Assembly (NCBI GenBank): GCA_002295705.1
Contig: DBHP01000056.1
Span: 10,443 to 33,661, forward strand
Origin: Candidatus Neomicrothrix sp. UBA825
Lineage (GTDB): Bacteria; Actinomycetota; Acidimicrobiia; Acidimicrobiales; UBA8592
Direction of reading: 5' to 3'
DNA: 23,219 nucleotides
The notes under the pieces were generated by a model. The model saw nothing but the letters and a program-made list of their open reading frames with translations, ran no database searches and was not told where the DNA came from. The position numbers were made by a program, and so were the translations under genes. Position 1 is the first letter of the stretch. Each line of letters begins with the position of its first letter. Shown here piece after piece: positions 7,568 to 15,135 of this stretch.

Positions 7568-7632
7568 AACGGGAGGCGGCCAGTTGATGATCTAACCCCC
7601 GATGATCATCAACTGTTTAGAGCCACCCGTTT
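7567..7632 (+). terminator. Large two-tier hairpin after the zinc-ribbon gene (terminator-like)
   Basis: The outer stem pairs 7567-7577 (AAACGGGAGGC) with 7622-7632 (GCCACCCGTTT), with one A/A mismatch. After an asymmetric internal loop, the inner stem pairs 7581-7592 (CAGTTGATGATC) with 7604-7615 (GATCATCAACTG), 12 perfect base pairs closing an 11-nt loop. In total 22 pairs start at the last base of the stop codon. The 3' side carries only TTT from the stem, no true U-tract, so it may be a U-poor actinobacterial terminator, an RNA-stabilising 3' structure, or the start of a non-coding RNA. Confidence 0.5.
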
Positions 7633-7799
7633 AACTCCCTAATGGTTTGTAGCCCCCCGGTCAACTAACCACCTTGGAGTCGAAAAATCGTGTGTCATAT
7701 GTCACAGTACACAATCTTTGGGTCGAAAGACAACATTTACGAAAAAAACTCTTAGCCATAGCCATGCATGAAAATTAGATCTTACTAAGATTAGTCATA
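7568..7799 (+). other. 232-nt non-coding interval with structured RNA potential
   Basis: No convincing reading frame is seen. It opens with the large hairpin and continues with a diverged direct repeat (7621-7637 versus 7651-7667, both AGCC-CCCG-T-AACT-like, 30 nt apart). A second imperfect stem pairs TGGTT (7643-7647) with AACCA (7667-7671), and a small GTC-GAAA-GAC GNRA-type hairpin lies near 7722-7731. The end holds the promoter of the next gene. It does not match any tRNA, SRP RNA or tmRNA landmark I could test by eye. Confidence 0.4.
7779..7791 (+). promoter_or_regulatory. 13-nt palindrome overlapping a putative leaderless -10
   Basis: ATCTTACTAAGAT is a perfect inverted repeat of two 6-nt arms around a central C. 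Its right arm contains TAAGAT (7786-7791), a TANNNT -10 candidate ending eight nt before the ATG at 7800. No ribosome site precedes that ATG. An operator overlapping a leaderless promoter is the simplest reading, but the palindrome is short and AT-rich. Confidence 0.35.
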
Positions 7800-8348
7800 A
7801 TGTCTTCCAATGTATTGATTCCAGGCGCAGTTGTAGTTGGGTGCTTACTTATAATTTTTGCAATTTCATTAAGAGGCCGAGGAAAGCCTCAACCAAAAGT
7901 CTTTCAATTGCGGGTCCCGCAGAAAAAGAGAAGGCGCAATCAATCTCAGGAAGTATCTGATTTAGAGAGACATGACGGTATTACAAGTAAACAAAGCCTT
8001 TCGCAATGGCATGAGAAATATGAGAATGATTTGCTACGTTTTTTTGAAATACTCGACTCGCTAATCTTAAAAAGAATTGAGATTAATGAAAACGAAATTA
8101 GTCCAGAAATCTTCGACAAGATTAGAAAAGCAGGGCTTGAGCATCCTTCTCCAGAGATCGGAGCTGAACTAACTGCGATCATTGGAACTGCAAACTCAGC
8201 TAACTTAGCTTTAGGAAAAGATTCCTCAGATTCTCTTCAGAATCTCAGAGAAACCTATCAGAATTATCGGTTCGTCTGGGTTTCAAGAATTCGTCAATAT
8301 ATTGATGATCATGAACGTCTGATAAGTCTGCAAAAACCAATAGACTAG
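7800..8348 (+). CDS. Single-pass membrane protein of unknown function
   Basis: A 182-residue protein that I do not recognise. Residues 4-25 form one hydrophobic segment (VLIPGAVVVGCLLIIFAIS). A strongly basic stretch follows (about 27-48, with KKRRRN), marking the cytoplasmic side. The rest is a soluble, mostly charged, apparently helical domain (about 60-182) ending at KPID. It lies 41 nt upstream of an ABC transporter ATPase on the same strand and may be co-transcribed with it, which would make it an accessory subunit; this is suggested only by position. The start lacks a Shine-Dalgarno, and a TAAGAT box suggests a leaderless transcript. Confidence 0.72.
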   Translation: MSSNVLIPGAVVVGCLLIIFAISLRGRGKPQPKVFQLRVPQKKRRRNQSQEVSDLERHDGITSKQSLSQWHEKYENDLLRFFEILDSLILKRIEINENEISPEIFDKIRKAGLEHPSPEIGAELTAIIGTANSANLALGKDSSDSLQNLRETYQNYRFVWVSRIRQYIDDHERLISLQKPID

Positions 8349-8389
8349 CAACTACAACACTCCCCGAAAATACCCCCAAAGAAGGTTCT

Positions 8390-9136
8390 ATGAGCGACGT
8401 TAACGAGGTTCACTCTGCCGCTGCACGTGCATCAAGCGCAACAAAGATTTACGGCAAAGGAGATACGCTTGTCACTGCATTAGATAGCGTCGACATTTCG
8501 TTTGAGGCAGGAAAATTTTCAGTAATAATGGGGCCCTCAGGATCAGGCAAATCAACCTTAATGCATTGCATGGCTGGCTTGGACAATTTATCTAGCGGGA
8601 AGGTTTTTATAGGAGATACAGACCTTACGGAATTAAGTGAAAAGGAATTAACGCTACTTCGTCGCTCAAACATTGGTTTCATTTTCCAATCATTTAACTT
8701 AGTGCCGACTCTAAATGCTTTAGAAAATATCACGCTCCCGATCGATTTATCTGGCAATAAAGTCGATACGGATTGGGTTGATCAAATCACTGAGGTTGTG
8801 AACCTGTCTGATCGGCTTAAACATAAACCAAATGAGTTATCTGGCGGTCAACAACAACGTGTAGCTGTTTTGAGAGCCCTAGCAAGCAAACCGAATATCA
8901 TTTTTGCTGATGAGCCAACAGGAAATCTTGATTCAAAAACAGGTAACGAAATCTTAGACTTTATGAGGCTCGCAACAACGGATTTGAACCAAACCATAGT
9001 GATGGTGACCCATGATCCTGTGGCAGCGAGTTATTCGGATCGTGTGACTTTTTTGGAAGACGGCAGGGTCGTTGGTGAAATATTTGAGCCAACAGCAGAC
9101 AGCGTTATTGACCAGATGCGGTCCTTCGGTAGCTGA
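8390..9136 (+). CDS. ABC transporter ATP-binding protein, MacB/LolD type
   Basis: A 248-residue ATPase with all expected motifs: Walker A GPSGSGKS (48-55), Q-loop glutamine Q100 in FIFQSFNLVPTL, signature LSGGQQQR (150-157), Walker B IIFADEP (170-176) with D-loop GNLD, and H-loop VMVTHD near 202-207. The RRSNIGFIFQSFNL sequence and compact size place it in the MacB/LolD/FtsE-like 'type VII' exporter class, which extracts or moves substrates on the outer face of the membrane rather than through a channel. AAGAAGG lies four nt before the ATG. The permease gene starts 7 nt after its stop, so they form one transporter. The substrate is unknown; lipoproteins, peptides and lipids are possibilities. 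Confidence 0.95.
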   Translation: MSDVNEVHSAAARASSATKIYGKGDTLVTALDSVDISFEAGKFSVIMGPSGSGKSTLMHCMAGLDNLSSGKVFIGDTDLTELSEKELTLLRRSNIGFIFQSFNLVPTLNALENITLPIDLSGNKVDTDWVDQITEVVNLSDRLKHKPNELSGGQQQRVAVLRALASKPNIIFADEPTGNLDSKTGNEILDFMRLATTDLNQTIVMVTHDPVAASYSDRVTFLEDGRVVGEIFEPTADSVIDQMRSFGS

Positions 9137-9143
9137 ATCTCGC

Positions 9144-11858
9144 ATGGGTTTATTTCAACTTGCAATCAAGAATGCCTATTCGAAACCGGGTCGTTTCTTA
9201 CTCACGTCTCTAGCCGTTTTAGTAGGTGTGGCTTTGACTACTGCAGTATTTGTTTTTACGGATAGTTTACGGGCTACTCTCGGAGACTTAAGCGAGGATA
9301 TTGAGTCTGGCTATGATTTAGCAATACGGTCGGAAATTCCCTTTGGTAATAGATTAGACGCAGCGCCTATTAGCCTTGATTTGCCAGATGAACTTTTGAC
9401 AGTTGAAGGAGTTGTAGGTGTACAACCGCGAGTAATTGAGTTCGGAGTGATTCCAAATAGATCTGACGGCACCGCAGCGATAGCAAATCGTGGGCCCAAT
9501 ATTGGCGTCAACTGGGAAGAGACGGCACTAAACCCGAGATTGTACATTGCCGAGGGTAGGCCACCTACCGCTATTACAGAGTTTACTGTTGATACTGATA
9601 CTGCAGAGGATGATGATTTTGTTGTGGGACAAACATATGCTCTTCAAACACCGTCAGGTCTTCGCGAGGTTCTGCTGGTAGGCACCTTTAACTTTGCTGA
9701 CCCAGAAGAAAATGCAGTTGTAGGGGCGAAGATTGTCGCTATGAGCACGAATGCAGCAGTTGAATTTTTTAATGCAGGAATCGGGTTTGATGACATAACG
9801 CTAAGTGTTGAAGCAGGGTATGACCAAACCGGTATCAGCGAAAATATTGAAAAGATTCTTCCAACCGGTTTGGAGGTAGTAACGGTTGAAGATCTAGTCG
9901 AAGAACAAGCTAACAACTTCAACGAGTTCATTGATATTTTCAGAACTATTCTGTTGGTTTTTGCTTTTATTATTTTAATAGTGGCAGCGTTCATAATCTA
10001 TAACGTGTTCTCGATAATCGTTGGTCAGAGAGTACAAGAAATTGGTTTACTCAGAGCGCTTGGCGCAACAGGCAAACAAATTACTAACTCCATAGTTACA
10101 GAAGCATTATGCGTGGGTATTTTTGCTACGGCATTTGGAATACTTTTGGGGTTCCCGATCGCATTTGGGCTACAGGAGCTACTTGCAGCTTTAGAGTTCG
10201 GGCCTGATGAGAATTCCCTTCCAGTAAATGCAACAACAATTATTGTTGGGTCCATATTAGGTATTGGTCTAACATTCATAGCTGCAGTGTGGCCTGCTAT
10301 GAAAGCGCGTTCTATCTCTCCAATGGCAGCAATTAGGAATACTTCGCTATCAAGATATGTCGTGCCGAGACATATCGGTTATGGTTCTGCTTTGACAGGA
10401 TTGGGAATCGCCACATTTATTCTGGGATTCGTTATTGACAATTGGCTCTTTATATTACTGTTGGGATTCTTGGCTGGAATATTGTTGTATTTAGGTCTAA
10501 GCCGAATCCAATTTTTAGCTGGGAAATTTTCATTCCTCTCAGTTGGACTTCTGCTTCTTGTCTTAGCACTTACAGCTGATTTCAGGACTTCGGTGCTTCT
10601 TGGGATTCTTGGGGCAGCAGCGTTGAACTGTTTCTTAGGCATAAATTTACTTAGTCCATATTTTGCAGAACCTATTACGAAGCTTCTTGGAACACCTGCC
10701 TCACGATTAGGCGTGCCGAGCAAAATGGCTCGATCAAATGCCGGACGTAATCCAGAGAGAACAGCAACTGCTGCATCTGCTTTGATGATTGGGTTAGCGT
10801 TAGTTGCGACTGTTTCAGTTGTATCGGAATCTTTAAAAGCAACAGTTGGGGATATTTTAGAAGAGGACGTCATTTCAGATTGGTGGGTACAAGGAGAAAG
10901 CTTGGGGCCCGAACCGCTTGGATTTAGCCCAACCATTACCAGTGAAATAGCTTCATTGCCTGAAGTCGAAGATGTACTTGCAATGCAATACTCTAATGAA
11001 GGATTAAGAACAGTTGAAGATATGCAGGTGAAACGTATTTACTCTGCGGACCTCGACTCCGTCTCAAACTATTTCAACATTGGTCTTGAGAAGAGTGATA
11101 GCTCGTTGCTGGGAAATAAAGCTCTTTATATTCATGAGGATGAAGCGAATAAGTATAATTTAGAGATCGGTTCATTCATCAACGTTGAATTTATGGATCA
11201 AACACAAATGGATCTTGTCGTAGCTGGGATATTTTCTTCGAAATCGGTTATTGACTCTGGCTGGTTGTTAGATTCATCCGTGTACTCCTCGAACCTGAAT
11301 TTAGCGCCTCAAACCGATGATTTTGTCGGGGTACTCATTAAAGAGGGCATTAATGAGGCTCAAGCAAGAGCAGCTCTGGAAAATGTGCTTGTTGATTATG
11401 AACAAGTAAGAGCCCAGACAAAGGACGAAGTTAAGGATGAGGCAGAAAGTCAGATCAATCAAACAGTGACCATAGTCAGTGTTCTGTTATTTATTTCTGT
11501 TGTCTTGGCGGTTCTAGGTGTAGCAATTACCTTGGCCCTCTCGGTCTTTGAACGAACAAAAGAAATAGGGTTGACTCGAGCAGTCGGCGCTACACGAAAA
11601 CAGATCAAACGAATGATTCGAGTTGAGGGAATTCTCGTCGCTCTCTTCGGAGGACTTCTTGGAGTAGGGCTGGGTCTCGTGTTCGGAATCGCTTGCGTTC
11701 AAATTATTCCAGATGACTTCGTGTCAACATTAGATATTCCCTGGCTCTTGATTCTCAGGAATTTAGTAATTGCTGGATTAGCAGGTTCGCTTGCTGCTTA
11801 TTTCCCAGCCCGTAGAGCAGCCAAACTAAAAGTCTTGGATGCGATAAACCACGAATAA
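9144..11858 (+). CDS. ABC transporter permease with tandem FtsX/MacB domains
   Basis: A 904-residue permease taken from ATG 9144, since the longer frame from 9072 overlaps the ATPase and adds unrelated residues. It consists of two MacB-like halves in one chain. The first half has a membrane helix near 17-38, an extracytoplasmic domain (about 40-255), and a three-helix FtsX core containing RVQEIGLLRALGATGKQI. A central block of about five hydrophobic helices follows. The second half has its own helix, a second outer domain, and a second FtsX core with the paralogous RTKEIGLTRAVGATRKQI. The protein ends in PARRAAKLKVLDAINHE, a usual family ending. The duplicated form is common in Actinobacteria and carries both halves of what is a homodimer in MacB. 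It faces helD with a 1-nt gap. Confidence 0.93.
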   Translation: MGLFQLAIKNAYSKPGRFLLTSLAVLVGVALTTAVFVFTDSLRATLGDLSEDIESGYDLAIRSEIPFGNRLDAAPISLDLPDELLTVEGVVGVQPRVIEFGVIPNRSDGTAAIANRGPNIGVNWEETALNPRLYIAEGRPPTAITEFTVDTDTAEDDDFVVGQTYALQTPSGLREVLLVGTFNFADPEENAVVGAKIVAMSTNAAVEFFNAGIGFDDITLSVEAGYDQTGISENIEKILPTGLEVVTVEDLVEEQANNFNEFIDIFRTILLVFAFIILIVAAFIIYNVFSIIVGQRVQEIGLLRALGATGKQITNSIVTEALCVGIFATAFGILLGFPIAFGLQELLAALEFGPDENSLPVNATTIIVGSILGIGLTFIAAVWPAMKARSISPMAAIRNTSLSRYVVPRHIGYGSALTGLGIATFILGFVIDNWLFILLLGFLAGILLYLGLSRIQFLAGKFSFLSVGLLLLVLALTADFRTSVLLGILGAAALNCFLGINLLSPYFAEPITKLLGTPASRLGVPSKMARSNAGRNPERTATAASALMIGLALVATVSVVSESLKATVGDILEEDVISDWWVQGESLGPEPLGFSPTITSEIASLPEVEDVLAMQYSNEGLRTVEDMQVKRIYSADLDSVSNYFNIGLEKSDSSLLGNKALYIHEDEANKYNLEIGSFINVEFMDQTQMDLVVAGIFSSKSVIDSGWLLDSSVYSSNLNLAPQTDDFVGVLIKEGINEAQARAALENVLVDYEQVRAQTKDEVKDEAESQINQTVTIVSVLLFISVVLAVLGVAITLALSVFERTKEIGLTRAVGATRKQIKRMIRVEGILVALFGGLLGVGLGLVFGIACVQIIPDDFVSTLDIPWLLILRNLVIAGLAGSLAAYFPARRAAKLKVLDAINHE

Positions 11859-11859
11859 G

Positions 11860-13947
11860 TTATTTCTTCGCTTGAAGAACTTCTGGAAGTTGTTCTGCGT
11901 GAATGATAAGGAGCCTGCGTGTAGCTCGAGTTAGTGCTACATAAAGAGAACGTTCCCCATTCGTTGCACCATGTAATATCTCGCTTGGTTCAACAACAAT
12001 GGCAACGTCGATTTCCAAACCCTTAACAAGGTCAACAGGCACAATTGTCACTTGACTGGTTAATGCTCCATCATCAACTAATCCGTGCTCAATGCTGGAT
12101 GCTTTAAATGATTCCGAAAGCGGTTTGACATATTGTTCAGGGATTATCACCGCTAACGTTCCTGAGTCGCTTTCATCCAGTTCAGACCTGACTAGAGCGG
12201 TTATCGAACCTAACAGGCGCGCTGGGGTCTCAACCTTTATAAATTTAGGTTCCTCACCATGCTCTCTGACAGCATTGGGAATAGTACTTTCATACTGTGT
12301 TCCATCAAGAACTCGTGAAGCAACGTCCATTGTTGGTTGCGGGAGTCGATAACCCACAGTCAAGTAAGAGAATCTTGGTTCCTTGAGTGAAGAAAGCCCG
12401 TTTAGTATTTCATTCCAATCATCTTTAGCCCAAGCTCCAGTAGCTTGTGCCATATCACCTACAAGAGTGAAAGACCCATTTAACGACCTTCGATCCAGCA
12501 TTCTAATCTCCATCGGCGAAAGGTCTTGAGCTTCGTCAACGACGATATGTCCAAATGTTCTAATTGCATCTTCTTCTTTATGTCCTGATCTTGGACCCAA
12601 AGCGGATTGCGCTTCATCGAGAATTGGTGCATCTTCTTTGGTCCATATTACCGACGAAACGTGATCAGAGCGCTCTCTGAATAACTTCAGGATTTCATCC
12701 TCAGTGACAAAATCATGTGCAGCACTTTTCAGCAACGCTTTACTTCCGAAAAGGTCGTGGATTAGGTGCTCGGGCGTTAAGGTTGGCCACATCCACTCCA
12801 TAGTTTCACGAATTTCAATAACATTACCTAGATCCCTCATCAACTTTGTTGGGTTAAGATCGCCACTCCGTGAACTAGCAGCTAAAGCTTCGAAGACAGC
12901 ATTTTTAACATAGCTCCTAGCGGCATTGTGATGTTTGTATCGACGTTTTGCTTCTGAAATTATTAGTGCTGACTCTTCAACTCGTAATCTCAGCCGTTGA
13001 AGCCCATAACCGATTAGAAGATCCTTCTTTAATGGTCTCTCTCTATCTCGAATCGCTCTACGGATTACATTCCGCATCTCAGCGTTTCCCTTTATTCGAG
13101 CAACATCCTCGGAGTCATAACCTCTAACTTTGACTCGATGGACAAGGTCACCAAGGACGGCAAGGTGCACACCTGCTTCCCCTAGCGATGGAAGAACTTG
13201 TTCAATATAAGTGAGGAATACTCTGTTAGGCCCAACTACTAAAACTCCTTGGCCTTCAAGTGGAAATCTATGGGTATAGAGGAGATATGCGGCTCGATGG
13301 AGAGCAACGACTGTTTTCCCAGTTCCTGGTCCTCCTTGAACCACGAGGGGTCCAGCAAGAGGTGCTCTGATAATTTCATCTTGTTCGCCTTGAATAGTGG
13401 CGATAATGTCACCTAATCGACCTGTTCGGGCTTGTTCCATTGTTGCAGCAAGAGTCATCCTCCCTTTGAAATAAGGAGCGTCAGAATCATCAATGATGTC
13501 TTCGCCAAAGAATTCATCTTCGATTCCTAAAAGTTTTTTTCCTCGAGAAGCAAAGTGTCGGCGTCTGGTTAGCCCCATTGCTTCTCGACCTGTCGCCCTA
13601 TAAAACGGTTCGGAGATGGGTGCACGCCAGTCAACTGTGATTGGGTCCTGCTTTTCATCCCACACTGCGATTCGTCCTATATAGAAGGACTCGTTTGTAT
13701 CATCTTCTCCAAACTGATCAATTCGACCAAAAACTAGTGATGCGTCGCCAATATCAAGCTGGGATAATCGTTTACCAACTTGGTCAGCAATGACATCCTT
13801 TTCAAATCTCGCTTGATGAGTTCCACCCTTTCCAGATTCGACCATGTTATGAAGTTTCTTCGCTTCTAGATGAGCCTTCTCAAGAATTTCGTACGCAATT
13901 TCAATGTATTCCTGTTCAGCTTTAAAATCTGGATGAATGGGGATCAC
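11860..13947 (-). CDS. helD: HelD/HelR-like UvrD-family ATPase (RNA polymerase recycling)
   Basis: A 695-residue superfamily 1 helicase-like protein. The N-terminal region (about 5-60) is a charged helical segment beginning FKAEQEYIEIAYEIL, as in HelD proteins that insert a coiled coil into the RNA polymerase channel. It is followed by the VDWRAPISEPFYRA block (about 105-117) typical of HelD. ATPase motifs are Walker A GGPGTGKT (205-212), Walker B VVDEAQD (469-475), motif III LVGDMAQAT, and a C-terminal SLYVALTRATRRL (motif VI). HelD removes stalled or inactive RNA polymerase from DNA, and actinobacterial relatives can also protect against rifamycins. The frame opens with GTG, but that codon overlaps a perfect AGGAGG. 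ATT at 13938-13936, eight nt after AGGAGG, is a possible true start, and no other common start codon occurs before M35. Confidence 0.9.
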   Translation of the reverse strand: MIPIHPDFKAEQEYIEIAYEILEKAHLEAKKLHNMVESGKGGTHQARFEKDVIADQVGKRLSQLDIGDASLVFGRIDQFGEDDTNESFYIGRIAVWDEKQDPITVDWRAPISEPFYRATGREAMGLTRRRHFASRGKKLLGIEDEFFGEDIIDDSDAPYFKGRMTLAATMEQARTGRLGDIIATIQGEQDEIIRAPLAGPLVVQGGPGTGKTVVALHRAAYLLYTHRFPLEGQGVLVVGPNRVFLTYIEQVLPSLGEAGVHLAVLGDLVHRVKVRGYDSEDVARIKGNAEMRNVIRRAIRDRERPLKKDLLIGYGLQRLRLRVEESALIISEAKRRYKHHNAARSYVKNAVFEALAASSRSGDLNPTKLMRDLGNVIEIRETMEWMWPTLTPEHLIHDLFGSKALLKSAAHDFVTEDEILKLFRERSDHVSSVIWTKEDAPILDEAQSALGPRSGHKEEDAIRTFGHIVVDEAQDLSPMEIRMLDRRSLNGSFTLVGDMAQATGAWAKDDWNEILNGLSSLKEPRFSYLTVGYRLPQPTMDVASRVLDGTQYESTIPNAVREHGEEPKFIKVETPARLLGSITALVRSELDESDSGTLAVIIPEQYVKPLSESFKASSIEHGLVDDGALTSQVTIVPVDLVKGLEIDVAIVVEPSEILHGATNGERSLYVALTRATRRLLIIHAEQLPEVLQAKK

Positions 13948-13953
13948 CTCCTT
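13942..13953 (-). promoter_or_regulatory. Full-length Shine-Dalgarno overlapping the helD GTG
   Basis: The minus-strand 12-mer AAGGAGGTGATC is fully complementary to the usual 3' tail of 16S rRNA. It includes the annotated GTG codon (13947-13945), so ribosome pairing would cover that start. The in-frame ATT four codons into the frame sits 8 nt from AGGAGG, within normal spacing. Confidence 0.75.
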
Positions 13954-14007
13954 AAAAGATCGTATTTAAGGGCATTTAGGTAGCTATCAATTCTAGCGAT
14001 CTTTTAA
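13952..14007. promoter_or_regulatory. 11-bp inverted repeat in the helD-hemE divergent spacer
   Basis: TTAAAAGATCG at 13952-13962 and CGATCTTTTAA at 13997-14007 are perfect inverted copies separated by 34 nt. Read on the minus strand, the downstream arm contains most of a candidate -10 box (TACGAT, 13964-13959) and ends in the AA of the helD AAGGAGG. It could be a two-site operator for the divergent promoters, or a hairpin in the helD leader if transcription starts further upstream. hemE itself has an AGGAG site in front of its ATG. Confidence 0.5.
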
Positions 14008-14109
14008 TCTTTCTCATCACAAGTTTTCCTTGGAGCTAATTTGTAAGAGTTTGAAAGCATTTATTGTGGCTAACTGCTCTAGATTTATGTTGTAGGAGAT
14101 TTAAGCCTG

Positions 14110-15135
14110 ATGAACGATACTTTTTTGAAAGCATGTAGGGGCGAACCGGTTGAATACACGCCTGTTTGGTTTATGCGTCAAGCAGGTAGATCTCTTCCTG
14201 AATACAGAGCGCTCCGGAAAGAGGGAAGCATCCTGAATGCTATTAAGGACCCTGATATATCAACGGAAATAACTTTGCAACCCATACGTCGGTACGGTGT
14301 AGACGCAGCAATTCTTTACTCTGATATTGTTGTTCCCGTTCATGCAATTGGTTTTGGAGTTGATATCAAGCCTGGGGTAGGTCCCGTTGCAATTGACCCC
14401 TTTAGATCGTCCTCAGATTTAAATCGGCTACGTTCACTAAATCCTCAGGTTGATACACCCTATGTGCTTGAAACAATTCAACGGCTGGTGGATGTGCTTG
14501 AGATCCCATTGATAGGGTTTGCTGGTGCGCCTTTTACTGTTGCCAGCTATTTAATTGAGGGTGGACCATCGCGTTCCTATCAAAAGACAAAGGCAATGAT
14601 GTTCAGCGATAAGTCTTTATGGGATTCTCTGATGGAGAGATTGACAGATATTACGATTGAGTCGTTGGTTTCTCAGATAGAAGCTGGTGCGAGCGCTGTT
14701 CAATTATTTGACTCGTGGGCTGGTTCCCTATCCCCTGCACAATATGAACAATTTGTACTCCCTCACTCCCAACGAATATTTGAAGCTCTTTCCGAACACT
14801 CTGTCCCGCGTATTCATTTCGGAGTTGGAACTGGTGAAATACTTCACTTAATGAGTGCAGCAGGAGCAGATGTAGTAGGAGTCGATTGGCGTGTCCCGAT
14901 TGATGAGGCACGGAAACGCATAGGAGTAGGTAAATCTGTACAAGGCAATTTAGACCCATCAATACTAGGGGGCGATTGGGAACTAATTTCTGAGGAAGTA
15001 ATAGATATTCTCAAAAGGAATGCCGGACAGCATGGCCATATCTTTAACTTAGGTCACGGTGTAACCCCGGAAGTCAACCCAGATGTCCTCAAAAGAATAG
15101 TTGACTTGGTTCATAATTTTCGGACAGCCTCGTGA
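14110..15135 (+). CDS. hemE: Uroporphyrinogen decarboxylase
   Basis: A 341-residue enzyme converting uroporphyrinogen III to coproporphyrinogen III in the cytoplasm. The signature WFMRQAGRSLPEYR (20-33) carries the two substrate-binding arginines (R23, R27), and the essential aspartate is D72 in LYSDIVVP. Later family blocks such as FAGAPFTVASYLIEG and NLGHGVTPEVNPD are intact. Length is normal for the family. Translation starts at ATG 14110 with AGGAG about 11 nt upstream; an in-frame CTG immediately before it has better spacing but is less likely. The gene overlaps the next by 4 nt (GTGA), so hemE and hemY/cgoX are translationally coupled. It shares a divergent spacer containing an inverted repeat with helD. 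Confidence 0.97.
   Translation: MNDTFLKACRGEPVEYTPVWFMRQAGRSLPEYRALRKEGSILNAIKDPDISTEITLQPIRRYGVDAAILYSDIVVPVHAIGFGVDIKPGVGPVAIDPFRSSSDLNRLRSLNPQVDTPYVLETIQRLVDVLEIPLIGFAGAPFTVASYLIEGGPSRSYQKTKAMMFSDKSLWDSLMERLTDITIESLVSQIEAGASAVQLFDSWAGSLSPAQYEQFVLPHSQRIFEALSEHSVPRIHFGVGTGEILHLMSAAGADVVGVDWRVPIDEARKRIGVGKSVQGNLDPSILGGDWELISEEVIDILKRNAGQHGHIFNLGHGVTPEVNPDVLKRIVDLVHNFRTAS

Noticed and set aside
7568..7799. tRNA, tmRNA or SRP RNA in the intergenic region
   Set aside because: No T-arm GGTTCRA box, CCA-adjacent acceptor pairing or conserved SRP loop was found.
9072..9143. Longer start for the permease
   Set aside because: It would overlap the ATPase coding region by 65 nt and adds residues unlike FtsX permeases; ATG 9144 begins with the family-typical LFQLAIKNAYSKPGRF.
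10379..10936. 185-codon open frame antisense to the permease
   Set aside because: Low-complexity product of the reverse of membrane-helix codons, and fully opposite a well-supported gene.
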